Of a stretch of 12,186 bases of DNA, positions 5,966 to 12,186 are shown in pieces. The stretch's first letter is position 1, and every line of letters starts with the position of its first letter. This stretch comes from an uncultured Litoreibacter sp. (GTDB lineage: Bacteria > Pseudomonadota > Alphaproteobacteria > Rhodobacterales > Rhodobacteraceae), in NCBI GenBank assembly GCA_937928335.1, contig CALFWN010000234.1, positions 1 to 12,186 on the forward strand, given 5' to 3'. Made by a program: the position numbers and the translations under genes. The notes under the pieces are model-generated. The model was not told where the DNA came from and did no database searches. It was given only the letters and a program-made list of their open reading frames with translations.

Positions 5966-6733
5966 ATGCCGTTTCAGAAGATCCAGGCCGAAAAACTGTC
6001 CGGCGCGGTGGTCAAGCAGATCGAGCTGCTGATCCTGCGCGGCATCCTGCGCCCCGGCGACCGGCTGCCTTCGGAACGCGAGCTGGCCGAGAAGCTGGGC
6101 GTCTCCCGCCCGTCCTTGCGCGAGGCCATCGCCACCTTGCAGGACCGCAACCTGCTGGAACCCAAGGCCGGTGCCGGCATTTTCGTGGGCAATGTCATGG
6201 GGGCCGAATTTTCCGAGACTTTGGTGCGGCTGTTCTCGGATCATGAAGAGGCGATGTTCGACTATATCTCCTTTCGCCGCGACATGGAGGGCATGGCAGC
6301 CAGACGCGCCGCCACCGTGGGCTCTGACACCGACCTCAAGGTGATCGACACGGTGTTTCGCAAGATGGAAGCCGCCCATACCAAGCGCAACCCGGCAGAG
6401 GAAAGCCAGCTGGACGCCGAATTTCACCTCGCCATCATCGAGGCCAGCCACAATGTGGTGATGCTCCATATGATGCGGGCGATGTTCACCCTGCTGCGCG
6501 AGGGGGTGTTCTATAACCGCCAGATCATGTTCAAACAACGCACCACCCGCGACACGCTTCTGGGTCAGCACCGCGCGATCAACGACGCGCTGCAGGCCCG
6601 CGACCCGGGCGCGGCGCAGGCGGCGGTCTCCGCGCATCTGAGCTATGTGGAAAACAGCCTGTCCGACCAGCACCGCACCGACCGCAACGAGGCAATTGCC
6701 CGGCAGCGGCTGGAACAGGAAGCCGCGCGCTAA
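5966..6733 (+). CDS. GntR-family regulator, FadR subfamily with metal-type FCD domain
   Basis: Transcription factor, probably a metabolite-responsive repressor. Residues about 8-75 are the winged helix-turn-helix, with PGDRLPSERELAEKLGVSRPSLREA at 30-54 and the wing near 62-73. Residues about 95-230 are an FCD ligand domain. D150-x3-H154, H202 and H224 fit the metal-coordinating set of FCD proteins whose effectors are carboxylates, often sugar acids or pyruvate/lactate-like molecules. GGAGGA five bases upstream gives a strong start. Its promoter carries a perfect inverted repeat, suggesting autorepression. It converges on the enolase-superfamily gene, whose stop codon it overlaps. By position it is the best candidate controller of that gene and the dehydrogenase; the effector is unknown. 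Confidence 0.9.
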   Translation: MPFQKIQAEKLSGAVVKQIELLILRGILRPGDRLPSERELAEKLGVSRPSLREAIATLQDRNLLEPKAGAGIFVGNVMGAEFSETLVRLFSDHEEAMFDYISFRRDMEGMAARRAATVGSDTDLKVIDTVFRKMEAAHTKRNPAEESQLDAEFHLAIIEASHNVVMLHMMRAMFTLLREGVFYNRQIMFKQRTTRDTLLGQHRAINDALQARDPGAAQAAVSAHLSYVENSLSDQHRTDRNEAIARQRLEQEAAR

Positions 6734-7962
6734 TCCTCCAAAGGCGGCGCACCACCGGCAAATGTATTGCCGCCCTGATAATTGCAAGGGTCTTCCTGCA
6801 TCTGCAAATGCAGCTCGGTGCCGGTGTAGGGATGCGCGCGGGCCAGCTCTTCGTTGAAGCTGATCCCCAGCCCCGGAGCCTCCGGCGGCGTGATATAGCC
6901 GTTCTCGACGCGGATGGTGCCGCCGATCAGGTCGTCATGGAAGCTGGTCTCGATGCTTTCGCACATCAGCAGGTTGGGGATCGACGCGCCCAGATGGATA
7001 TTCGCGGCCCATTCCACCGGCCCCGCATAAAGATGCGGTGCCATTTCGGCGTTGAACACCTCCGCAATGGCGGCCAGCTTCTTCATCTCCCAGATGCCGC
7101 CCGCCCGGCCCAGCGCCGGTTGCAGTATCTTGGCCCCGCCGCTGCGCAGCACGGTTGCAAATTCCGCCTTGGTGGTCAGCCGCTCGCCAGTGGCAATAGG
7201 GATGCGCACCGCATCAGCCACGGCCCTGAATTCCAGCAGATTATCCGGCGGGATCGGCTCCTCGAACCAAAGCGGATGATAGGGCTCCAGCGCTTGGCCC
7301 AGCCGGATCGCACCGTGGGTGTTGAACTGGCCGTGGGTGCCAAAAAGCAGGTCGGCGCGATCCCCCACCGCGTCGCGGATCGCCTTGCAAAACGCCACCG
7401 ACATAGAGATATCGCTCATCGCAGGCTGATGCCCGCCGCGCATGGTGTAGGGGCCAGCAGGGTCAAATTTTACGGCCGTATAGCCTTCTTCTACCCGCGC
7501 CACAGCCGCTTCGGCAGCTTGCTCCGGCGAAAACCAGAACGCCGTCAGATCGTGATGCGGCAAGGGATAGAGATAGGTATAGGCCCGCAGCCGGTCATTC
7601 ATCTTGCCGCCAAGCAAGGCCCAGACAGGCCGCCCGCGCGCCTTGCCCAGAATGTCCCAGCAGGCAATCTCAAGCCCTGAAAATGCCCCCATGACGGTCG
7701 GGTCGGGCCGCTGGGTAAAGCCAGAGGAATAGGCACGGCGAAACATCTTCTCGATGCTCTCGGGGCTCTCCCCTTTCATATGCCGCTCAAACACGTCGCG
7801 CACCACCGCGACCTGCACCTGGGGTGCTATGGCCGAGGCATAAACCTCCCCATAGCCCACAATCCCGTCATCGGTCACCAGCTTGGTGAATATCCAGTAC
7901 CGCCCGCCCCAGCCCGGCGCGGGCGGGGCCACTATGAAAGTCTCAAGGCTGGCCAGTTTCAT
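6730..7962 (-). CDS. Mandelate racemase/enolase-superfamily enzyme, probable sugar-acid dehydratase-like, atypical active site
   Basis: TIM-barrel enzyme of a superfamily that abstracts the proton next to a carboxylate (acid-sugar dehydratases, racemases, cycloisomerases). The 410 residues fit. An N-terminal capping domain spans about 1-125, and the barrel carries VKFDPAG (164-170), FGTHGQF (207-213), WFEEP (232-236), GER (259-261) and APH (308-310). Against E. coli galactonate dehydratase, as I remember its numbering, every key site is displaced by exactly 25: H210, E234, E260 and H310 match His185, Glu209, Glu235 and His285. The first metal ligand Asp183 is G208 here, and the dyad Asp258 is A283 (QPALGRAGG). 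I therefore do not assign a substrate. The start at 7962 is chosen over the open frame to 8025 because GGGGAG lies six bases upstream and MKLASLETF is the usual beginning. The dehydrogenase gene lies upstream on the same strand. Confidence 0.85.
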   Translation of the reverse strand: MKLASLETFIVAPPAPGWGGRYWIFTKLVTDDGIVGYGEVYASAIAPQVQVAVVRDVFERHMKGESPESIEKMFRRAYSSGFTQRPDPTVMGAFSGLEIACWDILGKARGRPVWALLGGKMNDRLRAYTYLYPLPHHDLTAFWFSPEQAAEAAVARVEEGYTAVKFDPAGPYTMRGGHQPAMSDISMSVAFCKAIRDAVGDRADLLFGTHGQFNTHGAIRLGQALEPYHPLWFEEPIPPDNLLEFRAVADAVRIPIATGERLTTKAEFATVLRSGGAKILQPALGRAGGIWEMKKLAAIAEVFNAEMAPHLYAGPVEWAANIHLGASIPNLLMCESIETSFHDDLIGGTIRVENGYITPPEAPGLGISFNEELARAHPYTGTELHLQMQEDPCNYQGGNTFAGGAPPLED

Positions 7963-8067
7963 CCACAGCTCCCCTTTCCATGTTTGAAAATATCCTGGGG
8001 TCTTGCCCGTGCGGCTGAGGGGCAAAGCCCCTCAAAGAGCACAAAACATATCGCGCGCCGAAGGCGC
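7963..8067 (-). other. Intergenic element between dehydrogenase and enolase-family genes: hairpin plus AT-box
   Basis: TGAGGGGC (8016-8023) and GCCCCTCA (8027-8034) form a perfect 8-bp stem with an AAA loop. A second small stem, GCGCC-GAA-GGCGC (8055-8067), abuts the dehydrogenase stop codon. Downstream on the minus strand comes CCCCAGGATATTTTC (about 8000-7986), then the ribosome site of the next gene. From memory, the combination of a GGGGCTTTGCCCC hairpin and a CCCsGGATATTTT box recurs between genes in Rhodobacterales. There is no U-tract, so read-through with partial attenuation or RNA processing is plausible. Confidence 0.5.
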
Positions 8068-9156
8068 TCATTCAAACACAATCACGTTGCGCCGCGCAGC
8101 ACCCGTGCGGGTGTCGGCGATCGCCTCGTTGATCTGCTCCAAAGACCACCGCCCCGAAATCAGCTCGTCGAGCTTCAACCGCCCCTGCCGGTACAGATCC
8201 ACCATCCAGGGGATGTCGCGTCGCAACACCGTGTCGCCCATCTTGGTGCCTTTCATCCCCTGCCCCATCGCGCCCAGAATAACCGGCTCATAGTCAGCCT
8301 TGGCGCCGGAATGGGGCATTCCGACGATATACATGTCGCCGCCCGCCGCCAGATAGCGCAGGCCCTGCTCAAAGGCAGGGATCGCGCCGACGGTCACAAA
8401 AACCGCATCGGCCATGCGGCCCCCGGTGATTTTGGCGACTTCTTTCCACGGCTTCTCGGCTGTTGCCAGCACGCCGTCGGTGGCCCCAAACGCGCGGGCT
8501 GCGTCCAGCTTGTCTTCCAGCACATCCATCGCGATAACCCGCGCGGCCCCGGCGATGGCTGCCCCCTGGATCGCGTTCAGTCCCACGCCGCCCGCGCCGA
8601 TCACCACCACATTCTGACCCGGACGCACCTGCGCGGTGTTCACCACCGCGCCCATGCCGGTGATCACGCCGCAAGACAGAAGCGAGGCCGCATCCATCGG
8701 CATATCATAGGGAATGCGCGCAATCTGCGACTGGTCCACCACGGCCTTTTCCGCAAAGGCCCCGCAGGCCAGCCCGTGTTGCAGCGCGCCGCCATCGGCG
8801 GTTTTCAAAGGGCCGGCATCTCGGTCATAGCCTGTGCTGCATTGCACCGGCTGGCCGGTGGCGCAGGGCATACAGCTGCCACAGGAGCGGATCAGCGTGA
8901 CCAGCACCGCGTCGCCTATGTTATACTCCGTCACGCCTGCGCCCAACGCGGTGATGCGCCCCGCCGCCTCGTGGCCATAGACCGCAGGCAGCGTCCCGCC
9001 CCAGCCACCATCGATGAAAGACAGATCGGAAAAGCAGATCGCACAGGCCTCCAGCTTGACCTCGACCTCGCCCGCGATGGGTGCGGCCAGCGCAACCTCC
9101 TCGATCACGAGGGGCGAGCCAAATTCATGGCAGACGGCGGCTTTGATAAGAGGCAT
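8068..9156 (-). CDS. Zinc-dependent alcohol dehydrogenase (medium-chain family)
   Basis: NAD-linked oxidation of an alcohol, cytoplasmic. The 362 residues match the family. Catalytic zinc ligands are C41 (ICFSD), H62-E63 (YGHEAAG) and C162 (SCGV). The structural zinc lobe has C92, C95, C98 and C106 (C-x2-C-x2-C-x7-C). The Rossmann motif GAGGVG is at 187-192, and D211 ends beta-2 (IAMD), which favours NAD over NADP. Overall it is closest to the class III/arylalcohol-type branch, without the extra features that would make it formaldehyde dehydrogenase. AAAGGA lies nine bases before the start. It is 105 bases upstream of the enolase-superfamily gene on the same strand, so the two probably process one substrate in sequence. 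It diverges from pcaD. Substrate unknown. Confidence 0.9.
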   Translation of the reverse strand: MPLIKAAVCHEFGSPLVIEEVALAAPIAGEVEVKLEACAICFSDLSFIDGGWGGTLPAVYGHEAAGRITALGAGVTEYNIGDAVLVTLIRSCGSCMPCATGQPVQCSTGYDRDAGPLKTADGGALQHGLACGAFAEKAVVDQSQIARIPYDMPMDAASLLSCGVITGMGAVVNTAQVRPGQNVVVIGAGGVGLNAIQGAAIAGAARVIAMDVLEDKLDAARAFGATDGVLATAEKPWKEVAKITGGRMADAVFVTVGAIPAFEQGLRYLAAGGDMYIVGMPHSGAKADYEPVILGAMGQGMKGTKMGDTVLRRDIPWMVDLYRQGRLKLDELISGRWSLEQINEAIADTRTGAARRNVIVFE

Positions 9157-9199
9157 GGGCCAGGTCCTTTATATCCGTGTTGCAGCCGAGCTTTGACCG

Positions 9200-9227
9200 G
9201 CACCTTCCACGGTGCAAGCGGTTTTGC
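9200..9227. promoter_or_regulatory. Overlapping inverted repeats between dehydrogenase and pcaD
   Basis: GCACC (9200-9204) and GGTGC (9211-9215) are an inverted repeat with a six-base spacer. GCAA (9214-9217) and TTGC (9224-9227) form a second one sharing two bases with the first. They lie midway in the 146-bp divergent region, 45-70 bases from the dehydrogenase start and 75-100 from pcaD, a usual place for a regulator site. TTTGACC at 9192-9198 repeats half of the GntR operator (seen at 5943-5949). Confidence 0.35.
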
Positions 9228-9302
9228 GACCGTGACGGCATGGATTGCGCCGCGCCGCGTGCAGGGCTAGGTTTTGCGGGCTGACAGCTGGGAGGCCGCG
9301 CC

Positions 9303-10091
9303 ATGCCATTTCTGACCCTCGACGATATCAGGCTGCATTACCGTGAGGATGGCGACCCGCAGGGCGCGCCGCTGGTCTTTGCCAACTCGCTGGGGACAAA
9401 TCTGCATCTGTGGGACCCGATCATGGCGCTGCTGCCCAAGGGGCTGCGCATCATCCGCTACGACATGCGCGGGCATGGGCAGAGCGATGTGCCAAAGCCT
9501 CCCTATACAATGGGCGCGCTGGTGCGCGATGCAGAGCAGTTGATGGACCATCTGAAGGTCAGGGACGCGCTTTTTGTGGGCCTGTCTGTGGGCGGGCTTG
9601 TGGCGCAGGGTCTGGCCACCAAGCGGCTGGATCTGATCCGTGCGATGGTCTTGTCCAACACAGCGGCCAAGATCGGCACTCATGAGATTTGGCAGGGCCG
9701 TTTTGATCTGATCCGCGAGGGCGGGATGGAGGCCGTGGCAGAGGCCACGATGGAGCGGTGGTTCTCCAAAGCGTGGCACGGCACGCCGCAAATTGCCGCC
9801 TGGCGCGACATGCTGACAGCGACAGAGCCTGACGGCTATATCGGCTGCGGCCACGCGATTGCGGGAACCGATTTCTACACCACGACCGCCGCCCTGAGCT
9901 TGCCGACGCTGGCCATTGCCGGGGCCGAAGACGGGGCCACCCCGCCTGATCTCATGCGCGAGACGCAGGAGCTGATCAAAGGCAGCCAGTTCCATCTGAT
10001 CCGGCGCGGCGGGCATCTGCCTTGCGTCGAGCAACCCGAGGAATACGCGCAGGTGCTGACCCGCTTCATGCGCGAGACGGGGCATATTTAA
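9303..10091 (+). CDS. pcaD: 3-Oxoadipate enol-lactonase
   Basis: Alpha/beta hydrolase that opens beta-ketoadipate enol-lactone to 3-oxoadipate in the protocatechuate branch of aromatic degradation (EC 3.1.1.24). The 262 residues are typical. The nucleophile elbow GLSVGG (93-98) holds S95, the acid is D210 in the AGAEDGATPP stretch, and the base is H238 in GGHLPCVEQP. FANSLGTNLHLWD (26-38) forms the oxyanion-side loop and RYDMRGHGQSD (52-62) is the usual strand-4 region. GGGAGG seven bases upstream supports the start. pcaB follows after three bases, and this pairing is the main reason for preferring PcaD over other hydrolases of the fold. No PcaQ-type site (ATAACC-N4-GGTTAA) was seen upstream. 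Confidence 0.88.
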   Translation: MPFLTLDDIRLHYREDGDPQGAPLVFANSLGTNLHLWDPIMALLPKGLRIIRYDMRGHGQSDVPKPPYTMGALVRDAEQLMDHLKVRDALFVGLSVGGLVAQGLATKRLDLIRAMVLSNTAAKIGTHEIWQGRFDLIREGGMEAVAEATMERWFSKAWHGTPQIAAWRDMLTATEPDGYIGCGHAIAGTDFYTTTAALSLPTLAIAGAEDGATPPDLMRETQELIKGSQFHLIRRGGHLPCVEQPEEYAQVLTRFMRETGHI

Positions 10092-10094
10092 CCT

Positions 10095-11420
10095 ATGGCC
10101 GTGACGCCTTTTGACAGCGGGCTTTACCGCGACCTGTTTCATGACACAGAGATCGGCTCGCTGTTTTCCGACAGCGCGGAGATCCGCGCGATGATGCTGG
10201 TCGAGGGGGCGCTGGCCAAGGTGCAGGGCCAGTTGGGGATCATCCCCGAGCTGTCCGCCGCCTTTATCGAACGCAGCTGCCGCGAGATACAGGTCGACCC
10301 TACCGGGCTGACCGCCGAGACCGGCGCAAACGGCATCCCGGTGCCGGCCCTGGTCAAAGCCATGCGGGTTGCGATGGAAGCCCCGGACCATGCGCAATAC
10401 CTGCATTGGGGCGCCACCACGCAAGACATCATGGACACGGCTCTGGCGCTGCGCCTGCGGCAGATTCTGGCGCTTTGCGAACAGCGTCTGGATGCGGTGC
10501 TGGCCCGGATGGCGGATATGGCGCAGACCCATGCGACACTTCCGATGGCCGGGCGCACATGGATGCAGGTGGCCACACCCACCAGCTTTGGCGCGGTGGT
10601 GGCCAGCTGGGGGAGGCCGCTCGCAGAGCTGCGCGCACGCCTTGAGACGGTGCGCGCGGGCTGTCTGATCGTGTCGCTGTCAGGCGCGGCAGGGACCGGC
10701 GCGGCCTATGGCCCCAAAGCAGCCGAACTGCGCCAGAGACTGGCCGATGAATTGCGGCTCGGCAACAGGGATGCCAGCTGGCACAGCGCGCGCGACGGGA
10801 TCGCGGGGCTGTCAGCCTGGGCCGCGCAGATCAGCGCATCGCTGGCAAAAATGGGCGAGGATGTCCTGCTGATGAGCCAAAGCGGTATTGGCGAGCTGCG
10901 GCTTGGTGGCAGTGGCAGCTCCTCCACCATGCCGCAAAAGCAAAACCCGGTGGCGCCCTCACTGCTGAGCGCTTTGGCGCGGAATACCATTGGGGCGAAT
11001 ACGACACTCCAAAGCGCCGCAATCCACCGCCAGCAACGCGATGCGGCGGCCTGGATGGCCGAATGGATGGCGCTGGGGCAGGTCTGCATGGGCGTCGGGC
11101 GCGGGCTGGCTGTGGCAGACCAGATGCTGGGGCAGATGACGCCCGATGCGGAGGCCATGCTGGCCAATCTCGATGACGGGCGCGGGCTGATCTATGCCGA
11201 GGCGCTGCAATTCGCGCTGACCGACCGCATGTCACGCCCCGACGCGCAGCAGGCGGTGAAAGAGCTGTGCCAAAGCGTGATGGCCGATGGTGGCAATCTG
11301 CGCGACGCGGCTGTGGCAAAATGGGATGAGCCGGGGCTGGCGGCGCTGTTTTCGCCCGCCGCGCAGCTTGGGCTGGCACCTTCTGAGGCGCGTGGATTTG
11401 CCCAGATGATCCGCGGCTGA
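10095..11420 (+). CDS. pcaB: 3-Carboxy-cis,cis-muconate cycloisomerase
   Basis: Fumarase/aspartase-superfamily enzyme that lactonises 3-carboxy-cis,cis-muconate to 4-carboxymuconolactone (EC 5.5.1.2), two steps before PcaD in protocatechuate catabolism. The 441 residues are normal. The three conserved regions are present: TAETGANGIPV (73-83) with HWGATTQD (104-111), MAGRTWMQVATP (151-162), and the signature loop GSGSSSTMPQKQNP (272-285), which carries the catalytic serine and the MPxKxNP pattern. The start lies three bases after the pcaD stop with only a weak ribosome site, so translation is probably coupled. The stop is one base before the next start. PcaC, PcaG and PcaH are not in the window and must be elsewhere if the pathway is complete. 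Confidence 0.93.
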   Translation: MAVTPFDSGLYRDLFHDTEIGSLFSDSAEIRAMMLVEGALAKVQGQLGIIPELSAAFIERSCREIQVDPTGLTAETGANGIPVPALVKAMRVAMEAPDHAQYLHWGATTQDIMDTALALRLRQILALCEQRLDAVLARMADMAQTHATLPMAGRTWMQVATPTSFGAVVASWGRPLAELRARLETVRAGCLIVSLSGAAGTGAAYGPKAAELRQRLADELRLGNRDASWHSARDGIAGLSAWAAQISASLAKMGEDVLLMSQSGIGELRLGGSGSSSTMPQKQNPVAPSLLSALARNTIGANTTLQSAAIHRQQRDAAAWMAEWMALGQVCMGVGRGLAVADQMLGQMTPDAEAMLANLDDGRGLIYAEALQFALTDRMSRPDAQQAVKELCQSVMADGGNLRDAAVAKWDEPGLAALFSPAAQLGLAPSEARGFAQMIRG

Positions 11421-11421
11421 G

Positions 11422-12186
11422 ATGCACAACAAGGCCGTCACCTTCATCCTGATCACCGTGACGCTGGATGCGATGGGCATCGGGCTGATCCTGCCTGTGA
11501 TGCCCGACCTGATCCAGGAGGTGCGCGGCGCGGGCATCGGCAATGCGGCGCTTTGGGGCGGCATCCTGTCGGCGGTGTTTGCCGCGATGCAGTTCCTTTT
11601 TTCGCCGACACTGGGCAACCTGTCGGACCGGTTCGGGCGCAGGCCAGTGTTGCTGATCTCCCTGGCGGTGATGGCGTTTGACTATATCCTGATGGCGGTG
11701 GCCGGGACGATGACGCTTTTGATCATCGGGCGCATTCTGGGCGGCATCACGGCGGCGACGCATTCAACGGCAGCGGCGTTCATGGCCGACATCTCTCCGC
11801 GTGAGAAGAAGGCGCAGAATTTCGGGCTGATTTCTGCGGCATTTGGGGCGGGGTTTGTATTGGGGCCAGTGATTGGCGGGCTGTTGGCCGAGCTTGGGCC
11901 TCGCGCACCCTTCTGGGCGGCGGCGGCTCTGACGGCGGCAAATCTGGTGTTTGGCTATTTCGTGCTGCCTGAGACTGTGACCGAGAAAAACCGCCGCCCG
12001 TTTGACTGGCAGCGCGCCAATCCGGTGGGGGCGTTTGACTATATAAGCCGCCTGCCCGGCCTGACCGCGCTGATGGGGGTCTATTTCTTTTACCAGATTT
12101 CCAACATGGTCTACCCGGCGGTCTGGGCCTATTATACGGCGGCCAATTTCAACTGGTCTCCGGGCATGATCGGTGCGTCTCTGGCG
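11422..12186 (+). CDS. MFS transporter, TetA/drug-proton antiporter (DHA1) type, 3' end cut by window edge
   Basis: Inner-membrane secondary transporter, probably a proton-coupled exporter. The frame is open from ATG at 11422 to the window end, 255 codons of an expected 390-410, so roughly the N-terminal seven to eight membrane helices are present. Motif A is seen at 65-78 (GNLSDRFGRRPVLL) between helices 2 and 3. The antiporter motif C, GFVLGPVIGG (144-153), is in helix 5, and an LPE turn at 182-184 closes helix 6, as in TetA. Motif C marks exporters rather than sugar or aromatic-acid importers. The gene begins one base after the pcaB stop and has no clear ribosome site, so it is read with pcaDB. 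The substrate is unknown; an aromatic acid or pathway intermediate is a guess from context, and tetracycline resistance is not implied. Confidence 0.88.
   Translation, partial: MHNKAVTFILITVTLDAMGIGLILPVMPDLIQEVRGAGIGNAALWGGILSAVFAAMQFLFSPTLGNLSDRFGRRPVLLISLAVMAFDYILMAVAGTMTLLIIGRILGGITAATHSTAAAFMADISPREKKAQNFGLISAAFGAGFVLGPVIGGLLAELGPRAPFWAAAALTAANLVFGYFVLPETVTEKNRRPFDWQRANPVGAFDYISRLPGLTALMGVYFFYQISNMVYPAVWAYYTAANFNWSPGMIGASLA

Noticed and set aside
7780..9270. Plus-strand open frame of 496 codons
   Set aside because: It is antisense to the alcohol dehydrogenase and the start of the enolase-family gene, with a His/Arg-rich composition and no recognisable motif.
9267..10532. Minus-strand open frame of 421 codons
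   Set aside because: It is antisense to pcaD and pcaB, which have full catalytic motifs.
1..12186. CRISPR arrays, tRNA/rRNA genes, transposons, phage genes, toxin-antitoxin pairs or defence systems
   Set aside because: None was seen on reading both strands. All long genes belong to ordinary metabolic, repair, envelope or regulatory families.

Overview
The window is GC-rich chromosomal DNA, most likely from an alphaproteobacterium of the order Rhodobacterales (Roseobacter-type). The basis is codon use, the style of the Nth, GntR/FCD, PcaB and PcaD proteins, and a hairpin-plus-AT-box intergenic motif that I associate from memory with that order. There are eleven protein genes. Nine are complete and two run off the edges. 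I see no rRNA, tRNA, CRISPR array, insertion sequence, phage gene or clear pseudogene.

Layout. (1) Positions 1-1127, minus: most of a creatinase (creatine amidinohydrolase), cut by the left edge. It is preceded by a 509-bp gene-free stretch holding a good sigma-54-type promoter match, a weaker sigma-70-like match and an orphan plus-strand terminator hairpin. (2) Positions 1637-3273, minus: nth (endonuclease III), then a PfkB-family kinase, probably adenosine kinase, joined by an ATGA stop/start overlap. (3) Positions 3386-4294, plus: an AraC-HTH/O6-methylguanine methyltransferase fusion (Ada-like without the N-terminal Ada zinc domain), divergent from nth, so two DNA-repair functions share one intergenic region. 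(4) Positions 4445-5862, plus: two tandem paralogous OmpA-domain lipoproteins, each followed by a strong hairpin. (5) Positions 5966-9156: a probable catabolic cluster. It contains a GntR/FCD regulator (plus) whose -10 box sits inside a perfect inverted repeat, an enolase-superfamily enzyme with two unusual active-site positions, and a zinc-dependent alcohol dehydrogenase (both minus). (6) Positions 9303-12186, plus: pcaD, pcaB and a TetA-type MFS transporter cut by the right edge, spaced as one operon.

How the genes work together. PcaB and PcaD act in the protocatechuate branch of the beta-ketoadipate pathway: PcaB makes the lactone, decarboxylation (PcaC, not in the window) gives the enol-lactone, and PcaD opens it to 3-oxoadipate. 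The regulator, enolase-superfamily enzyme and dehydrogenase look like a sugar-acid or polyol catabolic set; the substrate cannot be read from the sequence. Creatinase yields sarcosine and urea, and a sigma-54 promoter there would fit use of creatine as a nitrogen source.

I did not find an obviously new multi-gene system. The points most worth following are the enolase-superfamily protein, the operator over the GntR promoter, the sigma-54-like promoter of creatinase, and the coupling of a TetA-type exporter to pcaDB.
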